Part shown: piece after piece, positions 52,496 through 60,947 of the stretch
Layout of the letters: every line of letters begins with the position of its first letter
How positions within the stretch are numbered: position 1 is the first letter of the stretch
NCBI GenBank assembly: GCA_964385055.1
Contig: CAYLMH010000001.1
Coordinates: 45,839 to 109,838, forward strand
Source of the DNA: JACRPI01 sp964385055
Lineage (GTDB): Archaea > Nanobdellota > Nanobdellia > Woesearchaeales > DSVV01
Direction: 5' to 3'
DNA: 64,000 nucleotides
The notes under the pieces: model-generated
Told to the model about the DNA's origin: nothing
Database searches by the model: none
The model's input: only the letters and a program-made list of their open reading frames with translations
Program-made: the position numbers and the translations under genes

Positions 52496-54466
52496 TCACC
52501 TATCTTTTTCCTGCCCAAACGCAACAAAGGGGATTCCTCCTCCTTTGTAAAATTTGGAAAAAAACTCCACATAGTGAAGTCGTAAAGAGTGTAAAAATGG
52601 ACCAATAACACCAAGTGCAATATTGATAGTGTGTCCGACAACCAAAATAATAAGCGCGAGCACAAAATAAATTCCACCTTTCTCCATAAAAGGAAGTGCA
52701 AGATTTTCGTTAATAACAACTGCAAGACCCACAGAGCTTAATCCTACTGCGCCAAGTCGCAGGTAGGAAAGAATGTTGGTGAGAATTGCAGGAATCTCCA
52801 CAAGCCCCTGAATCCCCTCGCCAATGAAAAGAAGCACTGCTGCAAGAACAAAGAACGCAAGTCCAATGCCCCAATGAAGAGGAACAAGACCAAGACTGCT
52901 GAGCGCAAGAATTGCTGCACCAAGTTCTAAAATATACCAACTGATTTTTGCGTAAAATGCGTGCACAAATCCATGTGAGACAAGCTCATTGATAAAACCA
53001 AGGAATAATCCAAGATTGACGTGAATGAAACCAAGAATTGCGCCAAGCACGAGAACAGTAGGAAGTGTGGATCCTAAAAGAGTCGTTTCTCCATGTAGTC
53101 TATTCAAAAGCCGAGGGAATGAATACACAGTTTCTCCATCATGAAGAACTTCGGAGTGAAGCGGAATGCCATACTGAAGCAGTTGTTCTCCAGTGTGTTC
53201 TGAAACATGTTCAAACCCAAAATATTCACCAAACACAAAACCGAAAAAGACGCTAATAATCGCAGAAAGCATCATAACAGTAAGAATGTTTCGTGCAGAA
53301 GGCATTTTCCACCAGAGTAATGAAAAAAGCAAAAGGGTCACAAGGCCATAACCAACATCACCAAGCATAAGCCCAAAAAAGAACGGGAATGTAAAAAAGA
53401 GGAAAAAGCTCGGATCAAGTTCTTTGTAGCTCGGGAGTGTGTAGAGATGCAGGAAAAATTCAAACGGCTTGACAAAGAACATGTTTTTGAGAATAATAGG
53501 CACTTTGTCAGTCTTGGTCACATCAAGTGTTTCAAGATAGATCTTATGATTAGTCTCTTTTTCAAGTGCATGTTTGAGCTGTTGGAATTCTTTTGTGCTC
53601 ACCCATCCCTCTACAACAAAAGAGCGTGTTGTTTCTGCAAAGCGCAATGGCGCTTGTGCCTGCTCGGATTCTTGTTGTAAATACGAGACAAAAGAAAGCA
53701 GTTCTGAAACATGCTGTCTTTGAAATGCGTGCAGCTGCGTCTCGATATGCGCTGCATCCTTTTCAAGAAGATGAAGAGAAATCTGAAGCTTTTTTGCCTG
53801 CTCTCCAAGAGAACCATGATAAAGGGAGAGATCGGCAAAAGTAAGCGCCTTAAATCCATGCGTCTGAAGAACAGAAGAAACACCAGAACCATGGCGTGAG
53901 TCAGCAAAAACTGCAATGTATGAAATACCATCAAGTTGCGCAACAGTAACTTGTATTTTTTTGGTCACCTGCAAAAGTGCAGCTTCTACTCCTTCTGAAG
54001 AAGAAACAGAACCAATAAAAGAAGATAATGATTTGAAAGGAGCAAGGCTTGCAGCGTCAAGATGTAAAGCATCTAAAATCCGCAGCTGCTGTGCAACTGC
54101 TTTTTTTTCTGCAACTGCAGAAACAAGGGATTGTTGTTGCTGCTGTAAAATATCATGATCGCTAAGAAGTGCTGCAAGAGCTGATTCTATCTCTACAAGA
54201 GAGAGGTCAGTCTTCTTTTTCTGCACTGCTTCCTGATGGGCAGAAACAAGAAAAGGATCAAAAGATACAAGCAAGGAGCGTGCACGAACCAAGAGTCCTG
54301 AAATATGTTCAGAGTGACCGAGTGGAGCGCCGATGTCAAGTTCTTCTGTTTTTTTATGATCGAGAAGATGGACGAGTTTAAGAGAATACAGCGTGCGAAT
54401 AAGAAGAGGAAGCTGGGTCTGTGGACCGATAATCCGAATCTTTGTAACGCGTGCTGATTGTAACAT
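52496..54466 (-). CDS. atpI: A-type ATP synthase membrane subunit I (a)
   Basis: 656 residues. Residues 1-340 are cytoplasmic and helical (VTKIRIIGPQTQLPLLIRTLY). Residues about 350-650 contain seven or eight membrane segments with FFFGLMLGDVGYGL, LGFIHVNLGL and ILSYLRLGAVGLSS, all conserved in the family. It carries the ion half-channels beside the K ring. AGGTG lies before its ATG. Confidence 0.95.
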   Translation of the reverse strand: MLQSARVTKIRIIGPQTQLPLLIRTLYSLKLVHLLDHKKTEELDIGAPLGHSEHISGLLVRARSLLVSFDPFLVSAHQEAVQKKKTDLSLVEIESALAALLSDHDILQQQQQSLVSAVAEKKAVAQQLRILDALHLDAASLAPFKSLSSFIGSVSSSEGVEAALLQVTKKIQVTVAQLDGISYIAVFADSRHGSGVSSVLQTHGFKALTFADLSLYHGSLGEQAKKLQISLHLLEKDAAHIETQLHAFQRQHVSELLSFVSYLQQESEQAQAPLRFAETTRSFVVEGWVSTKEFQQLKHALEKETNHKIYLETLDVTKTDKVPIILKNMFFVKPFEFFLHLYTLPSYKELDPSFFLFFTFPFFFGLMLGDVGYGLVTLLLFSLLWWKMPSARNILTVMMLSAIISVFFGFVFGEYFGFEHVSEHTGEQLLQYGIPLHSEVLHDGETVYSFPRLLNRLHGETTLLGSTLPTVLVLGAILGFIHVNLGLFLGFINELVSHGFVHAFYAKISWYILELGAAILALSSLGLVPLHWGIGLAFFVLAAVLLFIGEGIQGLVEIPAILTNILSYLRLGAVGLSSVGLAVVINENLALPFMEKGGIYFVLALIILVVGHTINIALGVIGPFLHSLRLHYVEFFSKFYKGGGIPFVAFGQEKDR

Positions 54467-54475
54467 GAATACACC

Positions 54476-54796
54476 TTATGCTTTGAGTAAAATCTTAAAT
54501 TCTTGAGACAAGAAAGAAAGTGATTTTTTCTTGTGCGTAGCTGCTGTCGCTGCAGCGTCATCTGCTTGTTTCTCTGCTTTCTTGAGGAATTTTTGTTGTT
54601 CTTTTTCAAGTTCTTTTTTTCGATGAGTGAGTGATGCTGCCTTTTGCTCAAGGACTTCGTGCTTTCGCTGGCTAACAAATACGTCTGCGTCTGCCTTGCC
54701 TTTTGCAAGCATGTGTGCTGCTTTTTCTTTTGCTTCTGCAACTATATGATCAGCGTGTGTTTCTGCTTCCCGAATATCATGAAGTACTTTTTCCAA
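54476..54796 (-). CDS. atpH: A-type ATP synthase subunit H
   Basis: 106 residues, all coiled coil (REAETHADHIVAEAKEKAAH and later Lys/Glu/Ala heptads), as expected for the H/G-like peripheral stalk partner of E. The TTG at 54796 is preferred because AGGTG (54803-54807) lies 6 bases upstream. The in-frame ATG at 54829 sits almost on the likely TATA (CATATTTAAG), so it would precede the transcript start. The start remains uncertain, but the gene is firm. Confidence 0.8.
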   Translation of the reverse strand: MEKVLHDIREAETHADHIVAEAKEKAAHMLAKGKADADVFVSQRKHEVLEQKAASLTHRKKELEKEQQKFLKKAEKQADDAAATAATHKKKSLSFLSQEFKILLKA

Positions 54797-54888
54797 AAAA
54801 ATCACCTTTATAGAGGCAAGTGCCATCATCTCTTAAATATGTACTATAGAGTCTATAGGAACTAAATAGTTTTTACAAAATATCCGAA

Positions 54889-55788
54889 TTATGGCTTTGC
54901 CTCCTGTTTTTCAAGTTCATAAAAGAGCGCCCAATCAACCAAGACTTCAGAGACTGAAGCGAGGAGTTCTTTTGCGCGTTTTTTCTCGTATGTACTGATA
55001 TCTTTGACTTTGACTGTTTCAACAGTATCAACTTTTTTAATAAAAGTAATTGCTGCTTGAACACTAAGAGTAAAAGGAGCAGCCCCCACATTGCCAAGAA
55101 TGTCTTTGAGAAGATCAACAACATCTAAGACGGATTTTAAAAAGGAAACATCGACAGGATCCATAACACTTAAGATATCCACAAGTCGCTCAAGTTCTTT
55201 AGACATGTGAGAAATATAGTATAACTCAATAGTGCGAAGTTGGGAAGAGTGATGAAAGCTAAATGCTTCAACAATCGATTTATCGAGGAGAAGTTGGCTT
55301 CTGTCAATTTCCTCTTCATAGCGCATCACAAGCTCTTTGTTATAATTCTTCATCATAACCGTGATCATATTTCTGATTTTACGAAGCATAGTTTTGAGAA
55401 GCGAACCAAGTTCTTCAATAACCACAGAACTTTCACAAGTGATCGAATCTTTGTTGAGTTCGACAAGTTCAAGACTGATCAATTTTTTCTGCTGTAAAAG
55501 TCGAGTATAATCTATTTGTTTGTCAAGATGAATCGTAAAGCCAGACGCAGGCGTAAGATAACTTGCAATAATAAGCTTGTGCAAAACATCAAGATTGTCT
55601 TCTTTGACGCGAAAACTAAGTTCTTTTTTCTTGCCTTCCTGAAGTTCAGGAGAAAGCGTGAGGGTGCCATCTTCATTCACCGAAGTAGAAACCTTGCTTT
55701 TTGAGCTGAGTTTATGTTTTCTGCACCAAGACGTCGGGAGGTACACATAATGCATATTCCCTGTTTTCTGCACGTTTCGTATATCCAT
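54889..55788 (-). CDS. AbrB-PhoU phosphate-uptake regulator-like protein
   Basis: 299 residues. Residues 1-45 resemble an AbrB/MazE-type DNA-binding beta domain (VQKTGNMHYVYLPTSWCRKHKL). The rest is a helical PhoU-like domain (ISHMSKELERLVDILSVMD). This fusion is an archaeal transcriptional or signalling regulator linked to phosphate homeostasis. It sits immediately upstream of, and in the same direction as, the ATP synthase operon, about 90 bases away, so it may control or respond to energy/phosphate status. Confidence 0.85.
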   Translation of the reverse strand: MDIRNVQKTGNMHYVYLPTSWCRKHKLSSKSKVSTSVNEDGTLTLSPELQEGKKKELSFRVKEDNLDVLHKLIIASYLTPASGFTIHLDKQIDYTRLLQQKKLISLELVELNKDSITCESSVVIEELGSLLKTMLRKIRNMITVMMKNYNKELVMRYEEEIDRSQLLLDKSIVEAFSFHHSSQLRTIELYYISHMSKELERLVDILSVMDPVDVSFLKSVLDVVDLLKDILGNVGAAPFTLSVQAAITFIKKVDTVETVKVKDISTYEKKRAKELLASVSEVLVDWALFYELEKQEAKP

Positions 55789-55810
55789 AAATAGGAAGTA
55801 TATAGTAGGT

Positions 55811-55820
55811 ATTTATATAA
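55811..55820 (-). promoter_or_regulatory. TATA box of the PhoU-like gene
   Basis: Minus-strand TTATATAAAT lies 23 bases before the ATG at 55788, so the transcript is probably leaderless. A second, plus-strand CTATATATTC (55851-55860) serves the divergent trmI gene. Confidence 0.6.
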
Positions 55821-55882
55821 GTTTTGTATCAGGAGAGAAAAGAACCAAACCTATATATTCCAGTACCCATTATTTCACAACA

Positions 55883-56617
55883 ATGAAAGACAAAATCCTT
55901 GTGGACCAAGAAGGAATCAAATATCTCTTCAAAGGCAATGATCTGCATACAAAAGACGGCTTTGTCAGCAAAGATGCGATCATAAAAGCAAAGGTTGGGG
56001 CACAGCTCAAGACAAATAAAGACACGACATTAACAGTGCTTGAAGCATCGTTCTTAGACAAATACTGGAAAATTAAGAGAAATGCGCAGATCATCCCGCT
56101 CAAAGATCTCGGTTTTATTGCAGCAGAAGTTGGAGTAGGAAACGATTGGACCATCGTCGAAGCAGGCGCAGGAAGTGGCGGCGCGACAGGATTTTTTGCG
56201 CAGCTGTGCACAAACGGACAAATATACACATATGAAATCAGAGAAGATTATATCAAGATTGTAGAAGAAAATCTCGCGTTTCTTGGACTCAAAAATGCAG
56301 CGCTCAAAAAGAAGAGTATCTATGAGGGCATTGAAGAAAAAAATGTAGACATGGTGCTCTTAGATCTTCCAGAACCCTGGCTTGCTGTAGAGCATGCGCT
56401 TGCTGCGCTAAAATATGGAGGCTATCTTATTTCATATAGCCCTTGCGTGCCACAAGTGATGGATTTTGTCGATAAAGTGAGAAATACACCTGGCTTCCTC
56501 TACCTCAAAACTTGCGAAATTGCGGAGACTGAGTGGGATGTTCTCGGCAGAAAAGTCCGCCCAAAAAGCCAGAGTATTGGGCATAGTGGATTCTTGACGT
56601 TTGTACGCAAGATTTAG
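55883..56617 (+). CDS. trmI: tRNA (adenine-57/58-N1)-methyltransferase TrmI
   Basis: 244 residues. VEAGAGSGGATGFFAQL is motif I with the TrmI Gly pattern, YEIREDYIKIVEENL is motif II, and LLDLPEPW is motif IV. The N-terminal beta domain (residues 1-90) is the usual TrmI extension. The enzyme methylates A58 and, in Archaea, A57 of tRNA. CTATATATTC about 25 bases upstream supports the ATG. Confidence 0.92.
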   Translation: MKDKILVDQEGIKYLFKGNDLHTKDGFVSKDAIIKAKVGAQLKTNKDTTLTVLEASFLDKYWKIKRNAQIIPLKDLGFIAAEVGVGNDWTIVEAGAGSGGATGFFAQLCTNGQIYTYEIREDYIKIVEENLAFLGLKNAALKKKSIYEGIEEKNVDMVLLDLPEPWLAVEHALAALKYGGYLISYSPCVPQVMDFVDKVRNTPGFLYLKTCEIAETEWDVLGRKVRPKSQSIGHSGFLTFVRKI

Positions 56618-56658
56618 TACCAAACTTTAAAAACGAATTTTCATTACCTTCTCAAATA

Positions 56659-56979
56659 ATGAAGAGACTTATCAAGAACAAAAAAGCAGCGATGCCACTT
56701 GTAGTCGCGTTCGTAGTCGTCATTGCGTTATTTATCATTTTCTCAAAGATAGTGAGCATTACCACAAGAGAATGCAGTAAAGATGGAGATTGTAGTAATG
56801 ACAGCTATTGTGGCAGTGATTTTCAATGCCATAAATATCCAGTGATTACGCAAGTCACGTACATTCCTGCTGCGCTGATAATTGGCGCATGTATTATTGC
56901 AGGAGCATTGCTTCTCAAAAAAAAGAAAGAGTATGAAGAAAGCCATGGACATGGCGGTGGCCACGGAGGCCATCATTAA
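56659..56979 (+). CDS. Small membrane protein with Cys cluster and His/Gly tail
   Basis: 106 residues. A basic start and a hydrophobic segment (about 15-30) precede an extracytoplasmic ECSKDGDCSNDSYCGSDFQC, an EGF-like or metal-binding Cys cluster of four. A second membrane segment (about 67-84) leads to a charged, His/Gly-rich tail (HGHGGGHGGHH). The double-anchored topology leaves the cluster outside and the His tail inside if the N-terminus is inside. The role is unknown; metal binding is plausible. Confidence 0.65.
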   Translation: MKRLIKNKKAAMPLVVAFVVVIALFIIFSKIVSITTRECSKDGDCSNDSYCGSDFQCHKYPVITQVTYIPAALIIGACIIAGALLLKKKKEYEESHGHGGGHGGHH

Positions 56980-57030
56980 TACTGTTCACGTTGAATTAAT
57001 TTTATATAATACAGGTAGATACCCATTTCT

Positions 57031-57438
57031 ATGACTGATTTTACGCATATTGCAAAAGAACTTCAAGAAGAAAAGAAAGTTGTGTTTACAGCACAATCAT
57101 GCAAGAATTTTCATCAAAGAATGTTAATATGCAAACATGCATTTGAACAGGGAGTTGTTCCAATAAATCCTTTTAATGTATTTGGATATTATCTTTATGA
57201 GTTAGTAGAGAGAAATATAATAAGAAATGGAAACAACAATCTCATGAAAAGATGTGATGAGTTATGGGTATATGGAGAAATTAGCGATGGTGTTCTTGTA
57301 GAAATAGAGATGGTTAAGAAATTAGGGAAACCTGTGAAATTCTTTGATATTTCAAAACTACCAAAAGAAATAAAAGAAATTTCAAAAGAAGAAGTCATTT
57401 TTGAAGAAGACATAAAACAACACAAAAATATAATCTAA
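57031..57438 (+). CDS. DUF4406/nucleoside-2-deoxyribosyltransferase-like protein
   Basis: 135 residues. VFTAQSCKNFHQRMLICKHAFEQG (in parts) and LWVYGEISDGVLVEIEMVKKLGKPV show the flavodoxin-like nucleoside deoxyribosyltransferase fold in which an Asp-Gly-Glu type segment lines the active site. TTTATATAAT 21-30 bases upstream is its TATA box. It may act on nucleotides like its Nudix neighbour, but catalysis is not shown by the motifs. Confidence 0.6.
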   Translation: MTDFTHIAKELQEEKKVVFTAQSCKNFHQRMLICKHAFEQGVVPINPFNVFGYYLYELVERNIIRNGNNNLMKRCDELWVYGEISDGVLVEIEMVKKLGKPVKFFDISKLPKEIKEISKEEVIFEEDIKQHKNII

Positions 57439-58050
57439 TTATTCCTCTTCATCAGCAATAGAAGCAACCCATGTTTCTGGAATAATACCCATCATGCGGA
57501 ATGCCATTGTTTTCGGATAGACAACAACATCGCCTGCTTTGTATCCTTGGAAAAGGAAAAGCAGCATATTTTTATCTTCATGAAGCTCTTCAAATGCATC
57601 AGAACGAACAGAAAAAAGCTGATTGGTATCGCTCATTGTCTCTAAAAGAGCAGCGTCTTGAGCATCATACGCAGACGTATTGATAGCAACCACTTTATAG
57701 TATGCACCGTTCTCCAAAATTGCACGATAATTCTTTTGTTTCACCAATGCAGCGATTTGACTTTCTTCAAGAGTTGATTGATGCAAAGAATATTTTTCAG
57801 TCATATTAGTCATAATGACAGGGAAAAGCAGCGTATTATCTTCATGAACAAGATACAAAATCTGTTCTTCACCAAGTTCTTGTTTGAGTTCCTGTATATC
57901 AGAATAGGTTAAGCTGATCGTAATTGCGACAAAAAGTGCGAGAATGAAAAGAAAAGTGACCACCACTTTCAAGACATTTTTGACAACAAAATAGCAGACA
58001 ATAGTGCCAATAATAAGCACTGCGACCCACATAAGAAAGTATGATTCCAT
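57439..58050 (-). CDS. Membrane-anchored orphan protein
   Basis: 203 residues. Two N-terminal hydrophobic segments (about 4-22 and 28-50) anchor a soluble domain of about 150 residues with Asp/Glu and several Tyr. No family is recognised. It is the last gene of a minus-strand run starting near 60611, whose upstream members are also anchored proteins. Its stop is one base from the convergent gene's stop. Confidence 0.6.
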   Translation of the reverse strand: MESYFLMWVAVLIIGTIVCYFVVKNVLKVVVTFLFILALFVAITISLTYSDIQELKQELGEEQILYLVHEDNTLLFPVIMTNMTEKYSLHQSTLEESQIAALVKQKNYRAILENGAYYKVVAINTSAYDAQDAALLETMSDTNQLFSVRSDAFEELHEDKNMLLFLFQGYKAGDVVVYPKTMAFRMMGIIPETWVASIADEEE

Positions 58051-58073
58051 AGATAAATTTGGGAATTGGAATT

Positions 58074-58511
58074 TTATATAGTTTCTTGTTTTGAACGTTT
58101 AAGAAATGCTGCAAGAGCGTCTTGTGTAGGTAATGTGAGAGGAGAAGGAAGATTGTCCAAAGAAAACCATTGAATCGCGTCGCATTTGCTAGGTTCTTTA
58201 ATCGCTAATGATCCCCTAATAATTCTACTCAGATATTGTGGAGTAACCCAGTGTTGTTTTTCAGAAGGCATGATATCATCAGTCACGCAGAGAAGTGCAA
58301 TGATTTCAATATGAACTCCGAGCTCTTCAAAAATTTCGCGTTTAACGCCATCATGAAATTTTTCATTGTAATCAAGAGCACCACCTGGAATAGACCAAAC
58401 ACCACAATTGTTTTTGCATTGAGAACCACGCTTCATAAGAAGCACTTCATTCTTTTCATTAACAATAAATGCGCCGCAGCCAACGCCGATATAATCAAAT
58501 CCTGGTTTCAT
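58074..58511 (-). CDS. Nudix hydrolase
   Basis: 145 residues from the ATG at 58511 (a GTG 18 bases earlier is in frame). The Nudix box GGALDYNEKFHDGVKREIFEELG has the GX5EX7REUXEE spacing. It begins with GFDYIGVGCGAFIVNEKNEVLL, similar to MutT/ADP-ribose-type enzymes. Substrate is unknown. It is downstream of an rRNA-type methyltransferase on the same strand. Confidence 0.9.
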   Translation of the reverse strand: MKPGFDYIGVGCGAFIVNEKNEVLLMKRGSQCKNNCGVWSIPGGALDYNEKFHDGVKREIFEELGVHIEIIALLCVTDDIMPSEKQHWVTPQYLSRIIRGSLAIKEPSKCDAIQWFSLDNLPSPLTLPTQDALAAFLKRSKQETI

Positions 58512-58543
58512 AATAAAAAGAGAACACACAAAGATTAAAAAGA

Positions 58544-59140
58544 TTATTCCTTCCTACTGCAATACACGCGAAATCCACCTTTCTTCACCAAGGTTTCCAC
58601 ATTGCCAAAGACTTCTTTCATTTTCTTTTCAAGCATTGCGCCGCCTTTATTGTGCTGCGCAACAAGCTGCAGAAAACCACCAGAACGCACGTGCCCAACA
58701 GCCTGTTCAATAAGCTGATACACAAGTGCTCGCCCTGCGTGATGCGGAGGATTCGTGATAATCGTGTCAAATTGTCGGTCAGCAAGAGCAGAAAATAAAT
58801 CACTTTCCAGGATCTCCGCAGCAACATCATTCGCGCGAACATTCTCCGCAGCAGTTTTCAATGCACGTTGATTCACATCAGTCAAGACAACAGTGCAAGA
58901 AGGAAATGCTTTTTTGATGGAAATCCCTAAAACACCAATCCCACATCCTAAGTCAAGAACATCCCAGCTTCTTTGTATTTTTGCATGTTCTAAAAGAAGG
59001 AGTGTCGCGCTATCCAGTTTTTCTGAAGAAAAAACACCAGAAACACAAGTAAATGTAAGGGTCTGTCCTCGATAGGAAGAAGTAACGCGTGTTTTTTTCA
59101 ATCGAGATTGGGGTTGTGGAGTAAAATAATGTTCAGCCAT
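58544..59140 (-). CDS. RsmC/RlmG-like class I methyltransferase
   Basis: 198 residues. VLDLGCGIGVLGISIKKAFP (motif I, in parts), LTDVNQRAL (motif II) and ITNPPHHAGRA (motif IV NPPxH) mark the RsmC/RlmG N2-guanine rRNA methyltransferase group. Only the catalytic domain is present. It would methylate a guanine in rRNA or tRNA. Its start overlaps the stop of the upstream anchored-protein gene by one base. Confidence 0.85.
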   Translation of the reverse strand: MAEHYFTPQPQSRLKKTRVTSSYRGQTLTFTCVSGVFSSEKLDSATLLLLEHAKIQRSWDVLDLGCGIGVLGISIKKAFPSCTVVLTDVNQRALKTAAENVRANDVAAEILESDLFSALADRQFDTIITNPPHHAGRALVYQLIEQAVGHVRSGGFLQLVAQHNKGGAMLEKKMKEVFGNVETLVKKGGFRVYCSRKE

Positions 59141-59964
59141 CAGATCATAATGTTGTAGAGCTTATACAAAAATCTATCGACTGCGCGAACAAGTTCTGCC
59201 TCTTCTCCTTGGATCGTGATGCAGTTACCATCAGCGTAAATCAATGTTGGCGTTCCAGATTTAATGTAAATCACTGGTTCAGTGGTAGAATCGCATGTCA
59301 CAATAGGAACAGAAGCGCATTGCGCGTCTTCAACAGTGCACGCAGAAACAGGCGCAATGTTGAATGTCGTGACAAGGTTCTGAGAAATTTCCCCTGACGC
59401 GAGTGCGACATAGCCAAGGTTTTCATCAGTAGGATCAAATGTAAGATAGTAACGAAGGCTTGTGTTCGAAAGATTACTTATAAGAACTGCGTTAAAGAAT
59501 GGATTAACATCTCCTGTGATAATAATGTCAGTTAAATTCTTTGGACCATAATGCAAAGGAACATCATACAAATCTTCTGAAACTGAATTGTAGATTTGTG
59601 TATACCATAATCCATCGTAATACACAAAGCTATAACCATTGTAGGTGTAGCGATCGTCTTCATCAAGTTCTTCTTCAACAGTTTCCTGATGAAGCTCTGT
59701 TAAAGTCTGTGGATCTTGATCAAAAAATTGTGGAATGAGAAATATCGCAAGAAGGACAAGAATAAAGATGCCAAGACCAATAAAGAATGCAGAGGTCGAT
59801 GTTGAAGAATCATCAGAGTGCGAAGGAGCGTCTGCAGTATTTTGGTGCTGCGAATGCGCACGAGAAGCAGGAGTTTCAGAATGCGTTGTTGCGTCTCGAA
59901 TTTGATATAGTGCAAGATCTTCTCCAAGATCAGAATGCTCTGTTTTCTCTTTTTTATCTTCCAT
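59140..59964 (-). CDS. Membrane-anchored paralogue A
   Basis: 274 residues: about 50 charged cytoplasmic residues, one membrane segment (about 60-80), then an extracytoplasmic domain. The last 60 residues contain CDST-x2-P-x2-Y, a P-x-LIYADGNC segment and a closing DRF-Y-L-NIM pattern. The same pattern ends the 201-residue protein encoded just upstream at 60006. The two paired cysteines are conserved in both and could form a disulfide. Function is unknown. Confidence 0.62.
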   Translation of the reverse strand: MEDKKEKTEHSDLGEDLALYQIRDATTHSETPASRAHSQHQNTADAPSHSDDSSTSTSAFFIGLGIFILVLLAIFLIPQFFDQDPQTLTELHQETVEEELDEDDRYTYNGYSFVYYDGLWYTQIYNSVSEDLYDVPLHYGPKNLTDIIITGDVNPFFNAVLISNLSNTSLRYYLTFDPTDENLGYVALASGEISQNLVTTFNIAPVSACTVEDAQCASVPIVTCDSTTEPVIYIKSGTPTLIYADGNCITIQGEEAELVRAVDRFLYKLYNIMI

Positions 59965-60005
59965 TGAAAATCAGAAATAATTAGCCCTTTTTTAAGCTTA
60001 TGAAT

Positions 60006-60611
60006 TTAAGAAGCATCCATAATGTCAGCAAGGGTATACACAACACGGTCTTTAAGTTTGAACAAATCTTCCCATCGTGCTGCTTCAAGAACAACACAAC
60101 CTTGTTTCTGATAAATCTGAGGAGAACTGACGTTTGCAGTGTGCAAATAAAGTGTCGGAAGTGGAGTAGAAGCACAATCTAATACAGGATACGAATAAAG
60201 AGAAGAATTCGTCGTAAGCGCGAATGTTGCTTCTTGTGCAAGTGCAGGAAAGTCATCAACAGCAAGATCGCTGCGAAGAATTTCCACATATTCAAGTGCA
60301 GTATCTTCAGGATCAAACAAAACAACAACCTGAGAGGAAGAACGAAGATAGGAAACAAGTGCAGGGTCAAAAGAAAGTGCTTCGAGTGAAGAAGGATAAC
60401 TATAGCCGTGAATATCTCCATAATCTGATTCTATGAAAAATCCTTCATCGGTAAAAGTAATATCGTGGTCATTGTAGGGGTCAATAGTATTAGAAGAAGA
60501 ACTTTGAGATCCTTGCCAGATTGCGAGAACGCTCGAGATCATGAGAAACACAATGATGAGGCTCATAATATTCTTTCTATTCCAAAATCCCTCTTCTTTC
60601 TTTTTGATCAT
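60006..60611 (-). CDS. Membrane-anchored paralogue B
   Basis: 201 residues: a short basic start, one membrane segment (about 14-33), a soluble domain with Asp/Ser-rich stretches, and a C-terminal CASTPLPTLYLH ... IYQKQGC ... DRVVYTLADIM segment aligning with the paralogue encoded at 59140-59964. The gene is first of the minus-strand run with A, the methyltransferase and Nudix genes. Probably exported domain on the cell surface. No family recognised. Confidence 0.62.
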   Translation of the reverse strand: MIKKKEEGFWNRKNIMSLIIVFLMISSVLAIWQGSQSSSSNTIDPYNDHDITFTDEGFFIESDYGDIHGYSYPSSLEALSFDPALVSYLRSSSQVVVLFDPEDTALEYVEILRSDLAVDDFPALAQEATFALTTNSSLYSYPVLDCASTPLPTLYLHTANVSSPQIYQKQGCVVLEAARWEDLFKLKDRVVYTLADIMDAS

Positions 60612-60831
60612 CTTGCTGCAAAGTATAAAGTGATTTATATGTTTTGTTATAGGAAGCGATGTTGATAATCAATGCGGTTCTGGAATAAATTCTAAGAACA
60701 GTACAGCCACTATAACTAAAAGAGACATAGGGATTCAAAAGCACTATAAGGCGATTCAAGCAACAGCAAAGCGAAGAGTTGCCCTACAGCAAAAGCAAAT
60801 ACACGCACCAGAAGAACGCAACTGTCAGGGG

Positions 60832-60860
60832 GACCCATTGCACCAAAGTGCGATGGGGTC
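60832..60860. repeat. 12-base-pair hairpin upstream of the ABC operon
   Basis: GACCCATTGCAC (60832-60843) pairs with GTGCGATGGGGTC (60848-60860) around a four-base CAAA loop, with one G-U pair and one bulged G. It has no following T run on either strand, so it is not a simple terminator. It lies about 64 bases before the TATA of the ABC operon. Confidence 0.55.
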
Positions 60861-60923
60861 ATTATAAGTTATTTCATGAATAAAAATTATAAAATAATTG
60901 TCATATGCAGGAAGAACAAAAAA

Positions 60924-60931
60924 CATATAAG
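60924..60931 (+). promoter_or_regulatory. TATA box of the ABC transporter operon
   Basis: CATATAAG lies 17 bases before the ATG at 60948. The spacing suits a leaderless transcript from that ATG and argues against the upstream in-frame ATG at 60876, which lies before the promoter. Confidence 0.5.
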
Positions 60932-60947
60932 AGAAGAAGAAGAAACA

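Larger units (their letters stand above)
60612..60947. other. 335-base intergenic region with structured, repeat-bearing sequence (candidate ncRNA)
   Basis: No coding frame with a plausible protein is seen. The stretch 60721-60860 carries the inverted copy of the 11-mer (60732-60742), a related GGCGATTCAAG (60750-60760), the 13-mer shared with 25641-25653 (60801-60813), and a strong hairpin at 60832-60860. TAGGG (60728-60732) and CCCTA (60782-60786) could close a stem ending in ACA, the look of a short H/ACA guide, but the inner pairing is weak. It lies between divergent operons. Confidence 0.4.
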
